A DNA stretch of 16,884 bases from Pontiellaceae bacterium (GTDB taxonomy: Bacteria; Verrucomicrobiota; Kiritimatiellia; Kiritimatiellales; Pontiellaceae). Both the position numbers and the translations under genes were made by a program. The notes beneath the pieces were generated by a model. It ran no database searches, was not told the DNA's origin, and was given only the letters and a program-made list of their open reading frames with translations. Location of the stretch: the NCBI GenBank assembly GCA_016937035.1, contig JAFGWS010000139.1, positions 1 through 16,884 of the forward strand, read 5' to 3'. The stretch's first letter is position 1, and the number at the start of each line of letters is the position of its first letter. Shown piece by piece: positions 1-6,107 of the stretch.

Positions 1-48
1 ACCTCGCTCGAGTCGCAGGAGCTTATCCGCATCCCGCTGGTGAAATGA
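1..48 (+). CDS. C-terminal end of an upstream gene (partial)
   Basis: Frame 1 is open from the window edge and reads TSLESQELIRIPLVK, then stops with TGA at 46-48. The alternating hydrophobic pattern looks like a beta-strand at the end of a beta-rich protein, but 15 residues do not identify a family. It could be chance, since the frame is short. A repeat copy starting at position 40 overlaps the stop codon, and a similar Val-Lys-stop string recurs at 173-181, which fits a duplicated gene end. The product is unknown. Confidence 0.4.
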   Translation, partial: TSLESQELIRIPLVK

Positions 49-63
49 TTTCTGAAGGTGCAT
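40..63 (+). repeat. GGTGCAT direct repeat, copy 1
   Basis: The sequence runs GTGAAATGATTTCTGA then AGGTGCAT. Copy 2 at 173-196 differs at only a few positions, and copy 3 at 269-289 keeps the AATAAT..CTGA/CCGA..GGGTGCAT core. This copy overlaps the TGA stop of the upstream reading frame. Confidence 0.6.
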
Positions 64-71
64 AAGAGAGA

Positions 72-100
72 TTAACCACAAAGTCACAAAGGGCACAAAG
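72..100 (+). repeat. ACCACAAAG-type dispersed repeat
   Basis: TTAACCACAAAG is followed by TCACAAAG and GGCACAAAG, so the CACAAAG unit appears three times with an 8-9 bp period. It resembles the ACCGCGAAG elements at 201 and 343. Confidence 0.5.
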
Positions 101-129
101 TTGAGGAAATGAATTCTTTGCGACTTAAG

Positions 130-216
130 TTCTTAGCGGTCAAAAATCTCGGTTTCTCGAGCGCAGCGGATGGTGAAATAATTGCTGAGGGTGCATGGGG
201 TTTTGACCGCGAAGAC
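130..216. repeat. Inverted repeat, TTTTGACCGC(G/T)AAGA family
   Basis: The left arm TTCTTAGCGGTCAAAA (130-145) is the near-perfect reverse complement of the right arm TTTTGACCGCGAAGAC (201-216). The loop between them contains GGTGCAT repeat copy 2. The same element, with perfect 10-bp arms, recurs between btuB and exbB at 2612-2662. No coding capacity. Confidence 0.6.
173..196 (+). repeat. GGTGCAT direct repeat, copy 2
   Basis: The sequence runs GTGAAATAATTGCTGA then GGGTGCAT, a near copy of 40-63. It is preceded by CTCGAGCGCAGC, which resembles CTCGAGTCGCAG upstream of copy 1. The similarity therefore extends leftward with an internal deletion. Confidence 0.6.
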
Positions 217-268
217 GCAAAGAAAGGAAGCGTATGTGCATGTGGGTTTTAGACAAAATAATTAGGAC

Positions 269-289
269 AGAATAATGCCGAGGGTGCAT
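269..289 (+). repeat. GGTGCAT direct repeat, copy 3
   Basis: The sequence AGAATAATGCCGA then GGGTGCAT shares its 3' half and the following GGG with copy 2. It is the most diverged of the three copies. Confidence 0.45.
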
Positions 290-342
290 GGGAGTAAGAA
301 CCAGGGATGAACGCAGCGAGGCATAGCCGCAACCAATATTGA

Positions 343-360
343 TTAACCGCGAAAGAACGC
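343..360 (+). repeat. ACCGCGAAAG-type dispersed repeat (single arm)
   Basis: TTAACCGCGAAAGAACGC is a third variant of the GACCGCGAAGACGC family seen at 201. No opposite arm is visible next to it. Confidence 0.4.
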
Positions 361-465
361 ATGGAACTCGAAAATATGGGGGAAGAACCCATTGAATCCT
401 CTCTTTTTTAGCAGCTAATGATTCCTCCGCGGACGGTCCTGATGATATGAGCCGCTGAAAAGCCC

Positions 466-493
466 AATCCGCAATCTACAATCTTCAATCCCC
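466..493 (+). repeat. Heptamer tandem repeat, unit AATCNNC, 4 copies
   Basis: The units are AATCCGC, AATCTAC, AATCTTC and AATCCCC, in exact 7-bp register. The last unit abuts the TTGACA at 494-499. Other loci in this window have the same period but different units. Confidence 0.7.
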
Positions 494-525
494 TTGACAT
501 CCTCCCCCCGACGGGAAAGGATGCG

Positions 526-658
526 CGCGTTCAATCGGACGGATCGGCAAGTCCCGTGCAAATCGGGCGCTGTCGCGCAACTGTAATCGGCCCACCGCCG
601 TAAGCCAGAAAACGAGCCGCTGATTGCTTGAGTAATCCCCTTCGCGGTTTAGGGGGAC
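526..658 (+). promoter_or_regulatory. Cobalamin riboswitch
   Basis: This is a B12-sensing RNA in the leader of btuB. The conserved core is visible: CCCGTGCAAATCGGG at 553-567, CGCGCAACTGTAA at 574-586, and the B12 box GCCAGAAAACGAGCC at 604-618. CAATCGG near 532-538 can pair with CCG..ATTG at 617-626 to close the aptamer. A further hairpin with stem 636-640/653-657 has CGCG (643-646) in its loop, which can kiss the CGCG at 574-577, matching the L5-L13 contact known for this class. In Gram-negative bacteria it normally blocks translation of btuB when adenosyl- or related cobalamin binds; here it probably governs the whole operon. The exact edges are approximate. Confidence 0.9.
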
Positions 659-682
659 GGCTGCCGACAACCATCAGGTATC

Positions 683-744
683 CTTCCTCTCTGCTGTGCA
701 GGTTTTGTGTAATAAAGCGCCCCGCGTCAGGGCAGAAATGGAAG
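683..744 (+). promoter_or_regulatory. Candidate Shine-Dalgarno-sequestering hairpin (riboswitch expression platform)
   Basis: CTTCC at 683-687 pairs with GGAAG at 740-744, and TCTGC at 690-694 pairs with GCAGA at 732-736, separated by a small internal loop. GGAAG is the only Shine-Dalgarno-like sequence close to the btuB start at 748, so this fold would hide it. The pairing is seen in the sequence; its role as the riboswitch off-state is inference. Confidence 0.4.
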
Positions 745-747
745 ATT

Positions 748-2601
748 ATGAAACAACGAATCGCCGCCGTATGGGCGACCACCGCCGTTGCTGCAACCGT
801 TGCAGCAGCCGGCACCACCAACGAAATTGTCGTTACCGCAACGCGTATCGAAACCCCGCTGGAGCAGACCGGCAGCGCCATCAGCGTTGTCGGCACGGAA
901 GAGCTCCGGCAGCGCAACCTGCAGAATACGCAGGAGGCCATGCAGTTTGCCCCAAGCGTTCAGAGCACCCAGTCGGGCTCGCCCGGAACCGCCGCCAGCC
1001 TCTACCTCCGTGGTGCCAACGCCGTTCATACGCTGGTGCTCGTCGACGGAAAGCGTGTGAACAGCAACACCGACGGCGCGTTCAATCTCTCCGCGTTTCC
1101 CTCCTCGGCCATCGATCGAATTGAAATTCTGCGCGGTCCGCAAAGCGCCCTCTACGGCTCCGACGCCATCGGAGGCGTGGTCAACATTATCACCAAAAAA
1201 GGGGCCCCTAAAGCCTTCGGCGGACAGACCTCCGTTGAGTTCGGCGAAAAGGGCTTCTACACCGGAAGTCTCAATCTCTTCAGCGGAAATGAACTCGGCG
1301 ACCTTAACGTCGGCCTTTCCACCTACGGACTGAGCGACTACAACATCGCGGAAAACTATGGCGGCACCGAGGACGATCCCTACTCCGGCCTCTCGTTTTA
1401 CTCCGCGCTGGGTGCCAACTTTCTCTCCGACGGACGCGCCGACCTGCTGGTGCTCTACAACCGCAACCGCAACTCGGTCGACAACTATGCCGCGTGGCCG
1501 GGCTGGTGGCAGGTTGACGATCTCGGCCGTATCGCGCGTTCCGAGCAGTGGATCGCGTCGCTCGATCTGTCCAAACCCATCACCGACCGCTATACCCAAA
1601 AGCTGTCGTTCAACGTGAACCACGGCGAAAATGAAGGCGAAAACGACGGCACCCGCGAATATCTCTACAAAACCAGAAACATTGGCTTCACCTCCCAGAG
1701 CGATATTGAGCTGACCGACTCCGATACGCTTTCCGCCGGATACGAATTCCAGCGCGCCGAAGCCGAAAACGATGGAAACTATGCCGTGCGTTCGCGCAAC
1801 CAGAACGCCGTATTTCTAAACAACCAGTGGAACCTCAACGACCTGCTCTTTACCACAGTCGGCGGCCGCTACGACGATATCCAGAACCTCGATGGACGCG
1901 CCACCTGGCATGCAACCGTCTCCTGGTTTGCCGCCCCCGGCACCCGACTGCACGGCAGCGTCGGCACCGGCTTTAAAGCACCGACCATGAACGACCTCTA
2001 CTGGCCGGCCACTCCATGGGCCGGCGGCAACCCCAATCTGGATCCCGAAACCAGCAAGTCCTTCGATATCGGCGTTGAAGGTACGTTGTTTGACGAGCGC
2101 CTTGTGGCGGACATTACCTACTTCCAAAACGACATCGAAGACATGATTGTCTGGGCCGGAAACGGCGCCGGATTCTGGACGCCGACCAACCTCGATAAAG
2201 CCGATATCAGCGGGATTGAAACTTCGCTCACCTTTCAGCCGACCGACTCCCTCTCCGCACGGCTGAGCTACACCTACACCGATGCCGAAGATGCCGCCAC
2301 CGGCAACGACCTGGCCCGCCGCGCAAAAAACAGCGGCAGCGCCGGCATCACTTGGCAGTGCAGCGACATCGCCAGTCTCTACGCCGATTATCTCTACACC
2401 GGCAACCGCTTCGAGGACGCCGCCAATACTCAGAAGCTCAGCGACTATGGAACCATCAACGTTGGTGCGCGCATCAGCCTCAGCGATTCCGCCAACCTGC
2501 TGCTGAACGTCAAAAACCTGACCGATAAATATTACGAAACCGCCGCCGGCTTCGGCTCCATCGGACGAATCGCCTCCATCGGCATGGAAATTAATTTTTA
2601 A
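748..2601 (+). CDS. btuB: TonB-dependent vitamin B12 receptor BtuB
   Basis: An outer-membrane beta-barrel that takes up cobalamin with energy from TonB. The protein is 617 residues, close to E. coli BtuB. Residues 1-21 form a signal peptide ending in an alanine-rich stretch, followed at once by the TonB box EIVVTATR (26-33). The plug domain follows (about 40-155, with LYLRGANAVHTLVLVDGKRV and IEILRGPQSALYGSDAIGGV), then a barrel ending in the terminal phenylalanine typical of BAM substrates. I chose ATG 748 because it gives a proper signal peptide; the frame is open further up, but an earlier start (TTG 628) would lie inside the riboswitch. Shine-Dalgarno GGAAG at 740-744 has a short 3-nt spacing. 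The upstream cobalamin riboswitch and the btuFDC genes downstream support B12 rather than iron-siderophore as substrate. Confidence 0.92.
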   Translation: MKQRIAAVWATTAVAATVAAAGTTNEIVVTATRIETPLEQTGSAISVVGTEELRQRNLQNTQEAMQFAPSVQSTQSGSPGTAASLYLRGANAVHTLVLVDGKRVNSNTDGAFNLSAFPSSAIDRIEILRGPQSALYGSDAIGGVVNIITKKGAPKAFGGQTSVEFGEKGFYTGSLNLFSGNELGDLNVGLSTYGLSDYNIAENYGGTEDDPYSGLSFYSALGANFLSDGRADLLVLYNRNRNSVDNYAAWPGWWQVDDLGRIARSEQWIASLDLSKPITDRYTQKLSFNVNHGENEGENDGTREYLYKTRNIGFTSQSDIELTDSDTLSAGYEFQRAEAENDGNYAVRSRNQNAVFLNNQWNLNDLLFTTVGGRYDDIQNLDGRATWHATVSWFAAPGTRLHGSVGTGFKAPTMNDLYWPATPWAGGNPNLDPETSKSFDIGVEGTLFDERLVADITYFQNDIEDMIVWAGNGAGFWTPTNLDKADISGIETSLTFQPTDSLSARLSYTYTDAEDAATGNDLARRAKNSGSAGITWQCSDIASLYADYLYTGNRFEDAANTQKLSDYGTINVGARISLSDSANLLLNVKNLTDKYYETAAGFGSIGRIASIGMEINF

Positions 2602-2611
2602 GCGAACCCAT

Positions 2612-2662
2612 GACCGCTAAGACGAAACGCATATCTCTTTGCTTCTTAGCGCCTTAGCGGTC
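2612..2662. repeat. Inverted repeat between btuB and exbB, GACCGCTAAG family
   Basis: GACCGCTAAG (2612-2621) and CTTAGCGGTC (2653-2662) are perfect 10-bp inverted arms. The inner flanks of both arms continue the AAG/CGC-rich pattern of the family seen at 130-216. It lies inside the presumed B12 operon mRNA, where it would fold as a hairpin and could stabilise or attenuate the transcript. No U-run follows, so it is not an obvious terminator. Confidence 0.65.
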
Positions 2663-2704
2663 TATAAAACCCAGATTCCGGCATTTCATAACGGGGAGAC
2701 AGCG

Positions 2705-3331
2705 ATGCACGAACTGATGAACAAAGGCGGCCCGATCATGTGGGCCCTGCTTGCCTGCTCCGTTGCGGCGCTGGCGGTTATTCTCGAACGCCTGATCTTC
2801 TGGATCACCGTCTCCGTCCACAAGGACCAGCCTCGCGTCAACCGGATCTTTACCCTTACCGAAGCGGGAGATTTTGACGCAGCCATTCGCGAGGGTGAGG
2901 GCTCCCGTTGTCTCGTCTGCCGCATCCTGACGACCGGACTGGCGCACCGCAACTATGGCCTCGTCCAGTCGCTCGAAGCCGCCGCCATGCAGGAAATCGA
3001 AAAGATGAAGCGCTACCTCTCCGTACTCGATACCATCATCACCCTCGCTCCGCTGCTCGGCATTCTCGGCACCGTCACCGGCATCATCGGCTCCTTCGAC
3101 CTCTTGGGCTCCGCTGGCATTGAAGATCCCAAAGCCGTCACTGGCGGTATTGCTCAGGCCCTACTCACCACCGCCGCGGGCCTCGCCATCGCTATCGTCG
3201 CCCTGCTCCCTTACAACGCTCTCACCCGAAAGGTCGAAAAAGTCACCCGTCACCTCGAACAACTCATCACCTGCTACGAAGTCACCGTCCAAAAAGGCGT
3301 TGAGCGCAGAAACTTGAAACCTGAAATTTGA
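2705..3331 (+). CDS. exbB: ExbB, MotA/TolQ/ExbB proton-channel protein
   Basis: An inner-membrane subunit of the ExbB-ExbD-TonB motor that uses proton flow to energise the outer-membrane receptor. It has 208 residues and three predicted membrane segments (about 11-33, 107-131 and 150-172). The family signatures LAPLLGILGTVTGIIGSFDL and GGIAQALLTTAAGLAIAI are present. The start is ATG 2705, with GGGGAG at 2693-2698, 6 nt upstream; the frame is open further up, but without such a site. The last residues (NLKPEI) and the stop codon are encoded by a heptamer repeat that continues past the gene, so the native C-terminus has probably been replaced. TolQ is the alternative name, but the neighbours favour ExbB. 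Confidence 0.88.
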   Translation: MHELMNKGGPIMWALLACSVAALAVILERLIFWITVSVHKDQPRVNRIFTLTEAGDFDAAIREGEGSRCLVCRILTTGLAHRNYGLVQSLEAAAMQEIEKMKRYLSVLDTIITLAPLLGILGTVTGIIGSFDLLGSAGIEDPKAVTGGIAQALLTTAAGLAIAIVALLPYNALTRKVEKVTRHLEQLITCYEVTVQKGVERRNLKPEI

Positions 3332-3348
3332 AACTGGAAACCGGGAAA
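3314..3348 (+). repeat. Heptamer tandem repeat across the exbB stop codon
   Basis: The units are TTGAAAC, CTGAAAT, TTGAAAC, TGGAAAC and CGGGAAA, in exact 7-bp register. The exbB stop TGA lies at 3329-3331, inside the third unit. Confidence 0.75.
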
Positions 3349-3359
3349 TCAGAGGCATC

Positions 3360-3394
3360 ACGCATTACGCAATACGAATTACGCAATACGAATT
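3360..3394 (+). repeat. Heptamer tandem repeat in the exbB-exbD gap
   Basis: The units are ACGCATT, ACGCAAT, ACGAATT, ACGCAAT and ACGAATT, in exact register. They end 6 bases before the exbD start codon and fill the place where a ribosome binding site would be expected. Confidence 0.8.
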
Positions 3395-3400
3395 AATACC

Positions 3401-3808
3401 ATGAAACTGAACTGCGGATACGAAACTAAGAAGGCGCGGGTGGAAATGCTTCCACTCATCGATGTGGTGTTTCTTCTGCTCGTCTTTTTCATCTATGCCA
3501 TGATCTCCATGGTCACCCACCACGGGCTCAAGGTCGATCTCCCGACCGCCGGCAACGCCGTCATTAATACCGACGACCATATCACCATCACCATCGACGC
3601 TGAAAACCGCCTCTTCCTCAATGGCGACCTCACCGCCTTCGATGACCTGACCGAAAAGGTGCTCGCGCTCTTCGCTGAGCAATCCAAACCGGTCTTCATC
3701 GACGGCGACCAGTCCGCCGATCTCGGCCGAGCGCTTGAACTGCTGGATCTGCTCCGCACCGCCGGAATCGAAGAAATCTCCTTCTCATGCGAAACCTCAA
3801 ATCCATAA
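3401..3808 (+). CDS. exbD: ExbD, biopolymer transport protein
   Basis: The single-span partner of ExbB in the TonB energising motor. It has 135 residues: a short cytoplasmic tail, one membrane segment (about 17-38) and a periplasmic domain. The segment RVEMLPLIDVVFLLLVFF carries the conserved proton-carrying aspartate at D21. The start is ATG 3401, the only ATG that leaves the tail and membrane segment intact. No Shine-Dalgarno sequence is visible because a heptamer repeat occupies 3360-3394. The end overlaps tonB by 22 bp, which suggests translational coupling. Confidence 0.9.
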   Translation: MKLNCGYETKKARVEMLPLIDVVFLLLVFFIYAMISMVTHHGLKVDLPTAGNAVINTDDHITITIDAENRLFLNGDLTAFDDLTEKVLALFAEQSKPVFIDGDQSADLGRALELLDLLRTAGIEEISFSCETSNP

Positions 3809-4464
3809 TCTTTCGGCCCATACTGCTCGGTCTGCTGCTCTCTGTCGGCGTCCATGCCATTGTATTGAATCGACAAAACAACTCCGAATCCGCGCAACCG
3901 CGCATAAAAAAAAGCCGCACCGTTGTACAGCTCTCGCTGCAGCAACCCAAGCCTACGCCGGCGGCCGTTGAGCCTCAGCCCGAACCTCTTCCAGAACCAA
4001 CGCCTGAACCAGCTCCGCCGGTCATCGTGCCGACCCCCGAGCCAGAACCCGAGATAGTGCTTCCTGAACCCGTTCCGCGCCCCCTTCTCCCCGTTGCCCC
4101 CCATCCCCCGGAGGAATCGGCTTCTCCTCCGGAAATCGCAGAGTCCGCCGAAAACGGCATCGCTGCGCCGAAAAAATCGGGAGACACAACCGCCGCCCGA
4201 CTGCTGGAAGAATTTAAACCGGACTATCCCGCCTTCTCGAAACGGAAAAACGAAGAGGGCCGCGTTCAGCTTCTGCTTCAGATTCTGGCCGACGGTTCGG
4301 TCGGCTCCGTAGAAATTCTCTCCTCCAGCGGAAGCAGTCGCCTCGATAACGCCGCGCAGAAGGCCGCAAAGAAATGTCCCTACGCACCCGCCCGCGATGA
4401 AAACGACCGACCTGTTGAATCCACCGCTAACCTCAGCTATACCTTCACACTCAAAAATGAATAA
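3787..4464 (+). CDS. tonB: TonB energy-transducing protein
   Basis: Carries energy from ExbBD across the periplasm to BtuB. It has 225 residues. The N-terminal membrane anchor (about 7-27) has the S-x3-H motif (S19, H23) required in TonB for coupling to ExbB. A proline/glutamate-rich spacer follows (about 54-115, rich in PEP repeats), then a C-terminal TonB fold (about 138-223) with the conserved PDYP near its start and GRVQLLLQILADGSVGSVEI. The start overlaps the end of exbD and the stop overlaps btuF by 8 bp. A dedicated TonB in the operon suggests that B12 import does not depend on a shared TonB. Confidence 0.9.
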   Translation: MRNLKSIIFRPILLGLLLSVGVHAIVLNRQNNSESAQPRIKKSRTVVQLSLQQPKPTPAAVEPQPEPLPEPTPEPAPPVIVPTPEPEPEIVLPEPVPRPLLPVAPHPPEESASPPEIAESAENGIAAPKKSGDTTAARLLEEFKPDYPAFSKRKNEEGRVQLLLQILADGSVGSVEILSSSGSSRLDNAAQKAAKKCPYAPARDENDRPVESTANLSYTFTLKNE

Positions 4465-5317
4465 ACGCTTTCCCATTTTCCATCTCTTGCTCCTTTGCAT
4501 GCTGCTCTTCGGTTGCGGACGCGCAGACCGTCCCGCCGCATCGAATCCGACCGCGCGGCGAATCGTTACGCTCTCTCCCGCCGCCACCGAAACCCTTTTC
4601 GATCTGGAGCTGGGCGACCGCCTCGTCGGCATTTCAAAATTCAGCGATGCCAACCGCGAGCTGAACCTCCCCATCGTCGGCGATTTTATGAACCTCAATT
4701 ATGAGGCGCTCTACACGCTCGCCCCCGATTTGGTCATCCTCGAAAACGGCTCCGACGATCAGCGAACCCGCCTCCATCAGCTCCATATTTCAACCATCGA
4801 AGTCGCCAGCCTCACGCTCAACAAGGTGATGGAATCCATCCATATAATTGGTCAGGCCTGCGGCGCTGAAGAAAACGCTGCCGCGCTCGCAGACACCTTT
4901 CAGCAGCAGATGGATGCCGCGCGCAATACGCCTGACCACCGACCGCGCACCCTCATTACCTTCAGCGACTTCAGCTCCGGCGGCGAAGTTGAACAGGTGT
5001 ATGCCTTCGGCGCGGACTGCATCCACGCCGAGCTGCTCGAAATCGCTGGCGGAGACAATGTTATTACCGATCCGCGCCCCTCCGTTACGCTCTCCCGCGA
5101 GGCCCTCATCCGCCTCAATCCCGACCTGATTATTGAACTCACCGGCAGCGGCCCTGGAAATCAGTGGAGCAATCTCCCTCTCGTCAACGCGGTACGTAAT
5201 CAGAACATTCACGTCCTCGACGGCACCTACACCTGCATCCCGTCGCCCGGCTGCCTCATGCAGACCCTCAACGATTTTTCCCGTATCATTAGGCAGAATG
5301 ATTTTGTGGCAGAATAA
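4457..5317 (+). CDS. btuF: BtuF, cobalamin-binding periplasmic lipoprotein
   Basis: The substrate-binding protein that hands B12 to the BtuCD transporter. It has 286 residues. ATG 4457 gives a lipoprotein signal peptide with a lipobox ending at C20 (LLFGC), so the protein is likely membrane-tethered; an upstream in-frame ATG (4397) would spoil this. The class III helical-backbone binding fold is shown by RRIVTLSPAATETLFDLELG, then VGDFMNLNYEALYTLAPDLV, then a second lobe with PRTLITFSDF and LNPDLIIEL. Near the end, IPSPGCLMQTL matches the conserved PGPR-type region of the family. It overlaps tonB by 8 bp. Iron-siderophore binding proteins are similar, but the riboswitch points to cobalamin. 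Confidence 0.87.
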   Translation: MNKRFPIFHLLLLCMLLFGCGRADRPAASNPTARRIVTLSPAATETLFDLELGDRLVGISKFSDANRELNLPIVGDFMNLNYEALYTLAPDLVILENGSDDQRTRLHQLHISTIEVASLTLNKVMESIHIIGQACGAEENAAALADTFQQQMDAARNTPDHRPRTLITFSDFSSGGEVEQVYAFGADCIHAELLEIAGGDNVITDPRPSVTLSREALIRLNPDLIIELTGSGPGNQWSNLPLVNAVRNQNIHVLDGTYTCIPSPGCLMQTLNDFSRIIRQNDFVAE

Positions 5318-5320
5318 TTT

Positions 5321-6103
5321 ATGGGCATAGAAATTAAAAATCCTGTTGAGGCTTTATCCGATATTGCTTTCAAGCAGCTCGATTACCGAGTCATGTCGCA
5401 TGCTTTCAGTATCCATAACGAAATAGGAAACCTTTGGGATGAAATCGACTATAAATCAAAACTGCTTGAACGATGCATTTCAGACGGACTTTCTGCCGTT
5501 GCAGAAACCATGGTTGCCATCCGATATAAGGATTTCCTGAAAACATACTTCATCGATTTGCTTGTTGAAGGAGCGGTATACGAGCTGAAATCGAAGACAT
5601 CGATATCCACGGCCGATCTGTCGCAAACAATGAATTACCTTTTCCTGACAAATACACAGCACGGGAAATTAATTAACTTCCGGCCGGAATCGCTGGAGTG
5701 GCGTTTTGTCTCAACAACGCTCACTTTTCAACAGCGAACTAAATACACTCTGCTCACCGAAAACTGGACTCAGCGAAAAGATAATTATCCGCTGGTTGAT
5801 CTGATTTCTGAACTGCTGGACGAATGGGGGGCCTATTTGGATCTCCACCTCTACAAGGAGGCCATTCTGTTCTTCTTTGGGATTTCTCCAGATGACCCTC
5901 AAAAACGGTTCTGCGCAATTACTCCAGAATCCTTGTTTCACGTTTCTGGACTCTCTCGAAACAAACCGTCCTATCGCAAAAACCTTCAGAAATATCTAAA
6001 CGCTTCCAGCGCTCAATATCTGGACTGGATTAATTTTGATCAGAATCAGATTGAAATCCATACTCTGCATAAAATTATTCTGCCCTCAAATCATTCTGCC
6101 TAA
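5321..6103 (+). CDS. GxxExxY protein with PD-(D/E)XK nuclease fold, long form
   Basis: Belongs to the GxxExxY / PDDEXK_3 family; the biological role of this family is not established. It has 260 residues. The first 130 hold the family domain: GNLWDEIDY (36-44) with E41 and Y44, then D79 in YFIDLLVEG, the E-x-K pair E88/K90 in YELKSK, Q102 in DLSQTMNYL and GKLINF (115-120). This is a complete PD-(D/E)XK-type residue set, so nuclease activity is possible. Residues 131-260 are a mainly helical extension of unknown function, so the protein is about twice the usual length (roughly 125-140 residues). It starts 3 bases after the btuF stop and ends 4 bases before btuD, so it is co-transcribed with B12 uptake genes. 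Its base use is visibly more AT-rich than its neighbours, which suggests a later insertion. No strong Shine-Dalgarno is visible. Confidence 0.82.
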   Translation: MGIEIKNPVEALSDIAFKQLDYRVMSHAFSIHNEIGNLWDEIDYKSKLLERCISDGLSAVAETMVAIRYKDFLKTYFIDLLVEGAVYELKSKTSISTADLSQTMNYLFLTNTQHGKLINFRPESLEWRFVSTTLTFQQRTKYTLLTENWTQRKDNYPLVDLISELLDEWGAYLDLHLYKEAILFFFGISPDDPQKRFCAITPESLFHVSGLSRNKPSYRKNLQKYLNASSAQYLDWINFDQNQIEIHTLHKIILPSNHSA

Positions 6104-6107
6104 TCCT

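Larger units (their letters stand above)
49..484. other. Repeat-rich non-coding region upstream of the B12 operon
   Basis: About 435 bases with no convincing gene on either strand. It is filled with short repeat elements: three copies of a GGTGCAT-ending motif (40-63, 173-196, 269-289), several copies of the ACCGCGAAG / ACCACAAAG family (72-100, 130-145, 201-216, 343-360), and a four-unit heptamer repeat that starts at 466. No RNA gene was recognised. Confidence 0.7.

Noticed and set aside
494..523. TTGACATCCTCCCC followed by a hairpin (CATCCT..AGGATG), similar to ends of some IS200/IS605 elements
   Set aside because: No tnpA or tnpB is nearby and only one end is seen. TTGACA may equally be the -35 of the btuB promoter, but no good -10 lies at 16-18 bp, so neither was annotated.
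628..747. Upstream 40-residue extension of BtuB
   Set aside because: It starts at TTG inside the riboswitch and puts a non-signal sequence before a good signal peptide at 748.
727..1623. 298-residue minus-strand open frame
   Set aside because: It lies entirely opposite btuB and its leader in GC-rich DNA and shows no family motif, so it is a shadow of the real gene.
3493..4698. 401-residue minus-strand open frame
   Set aside because: It lies opposite exbD, tonB and btuF. Its Arg/Ser/Gly-rich content mirrors the proline-rich tonB spacer.
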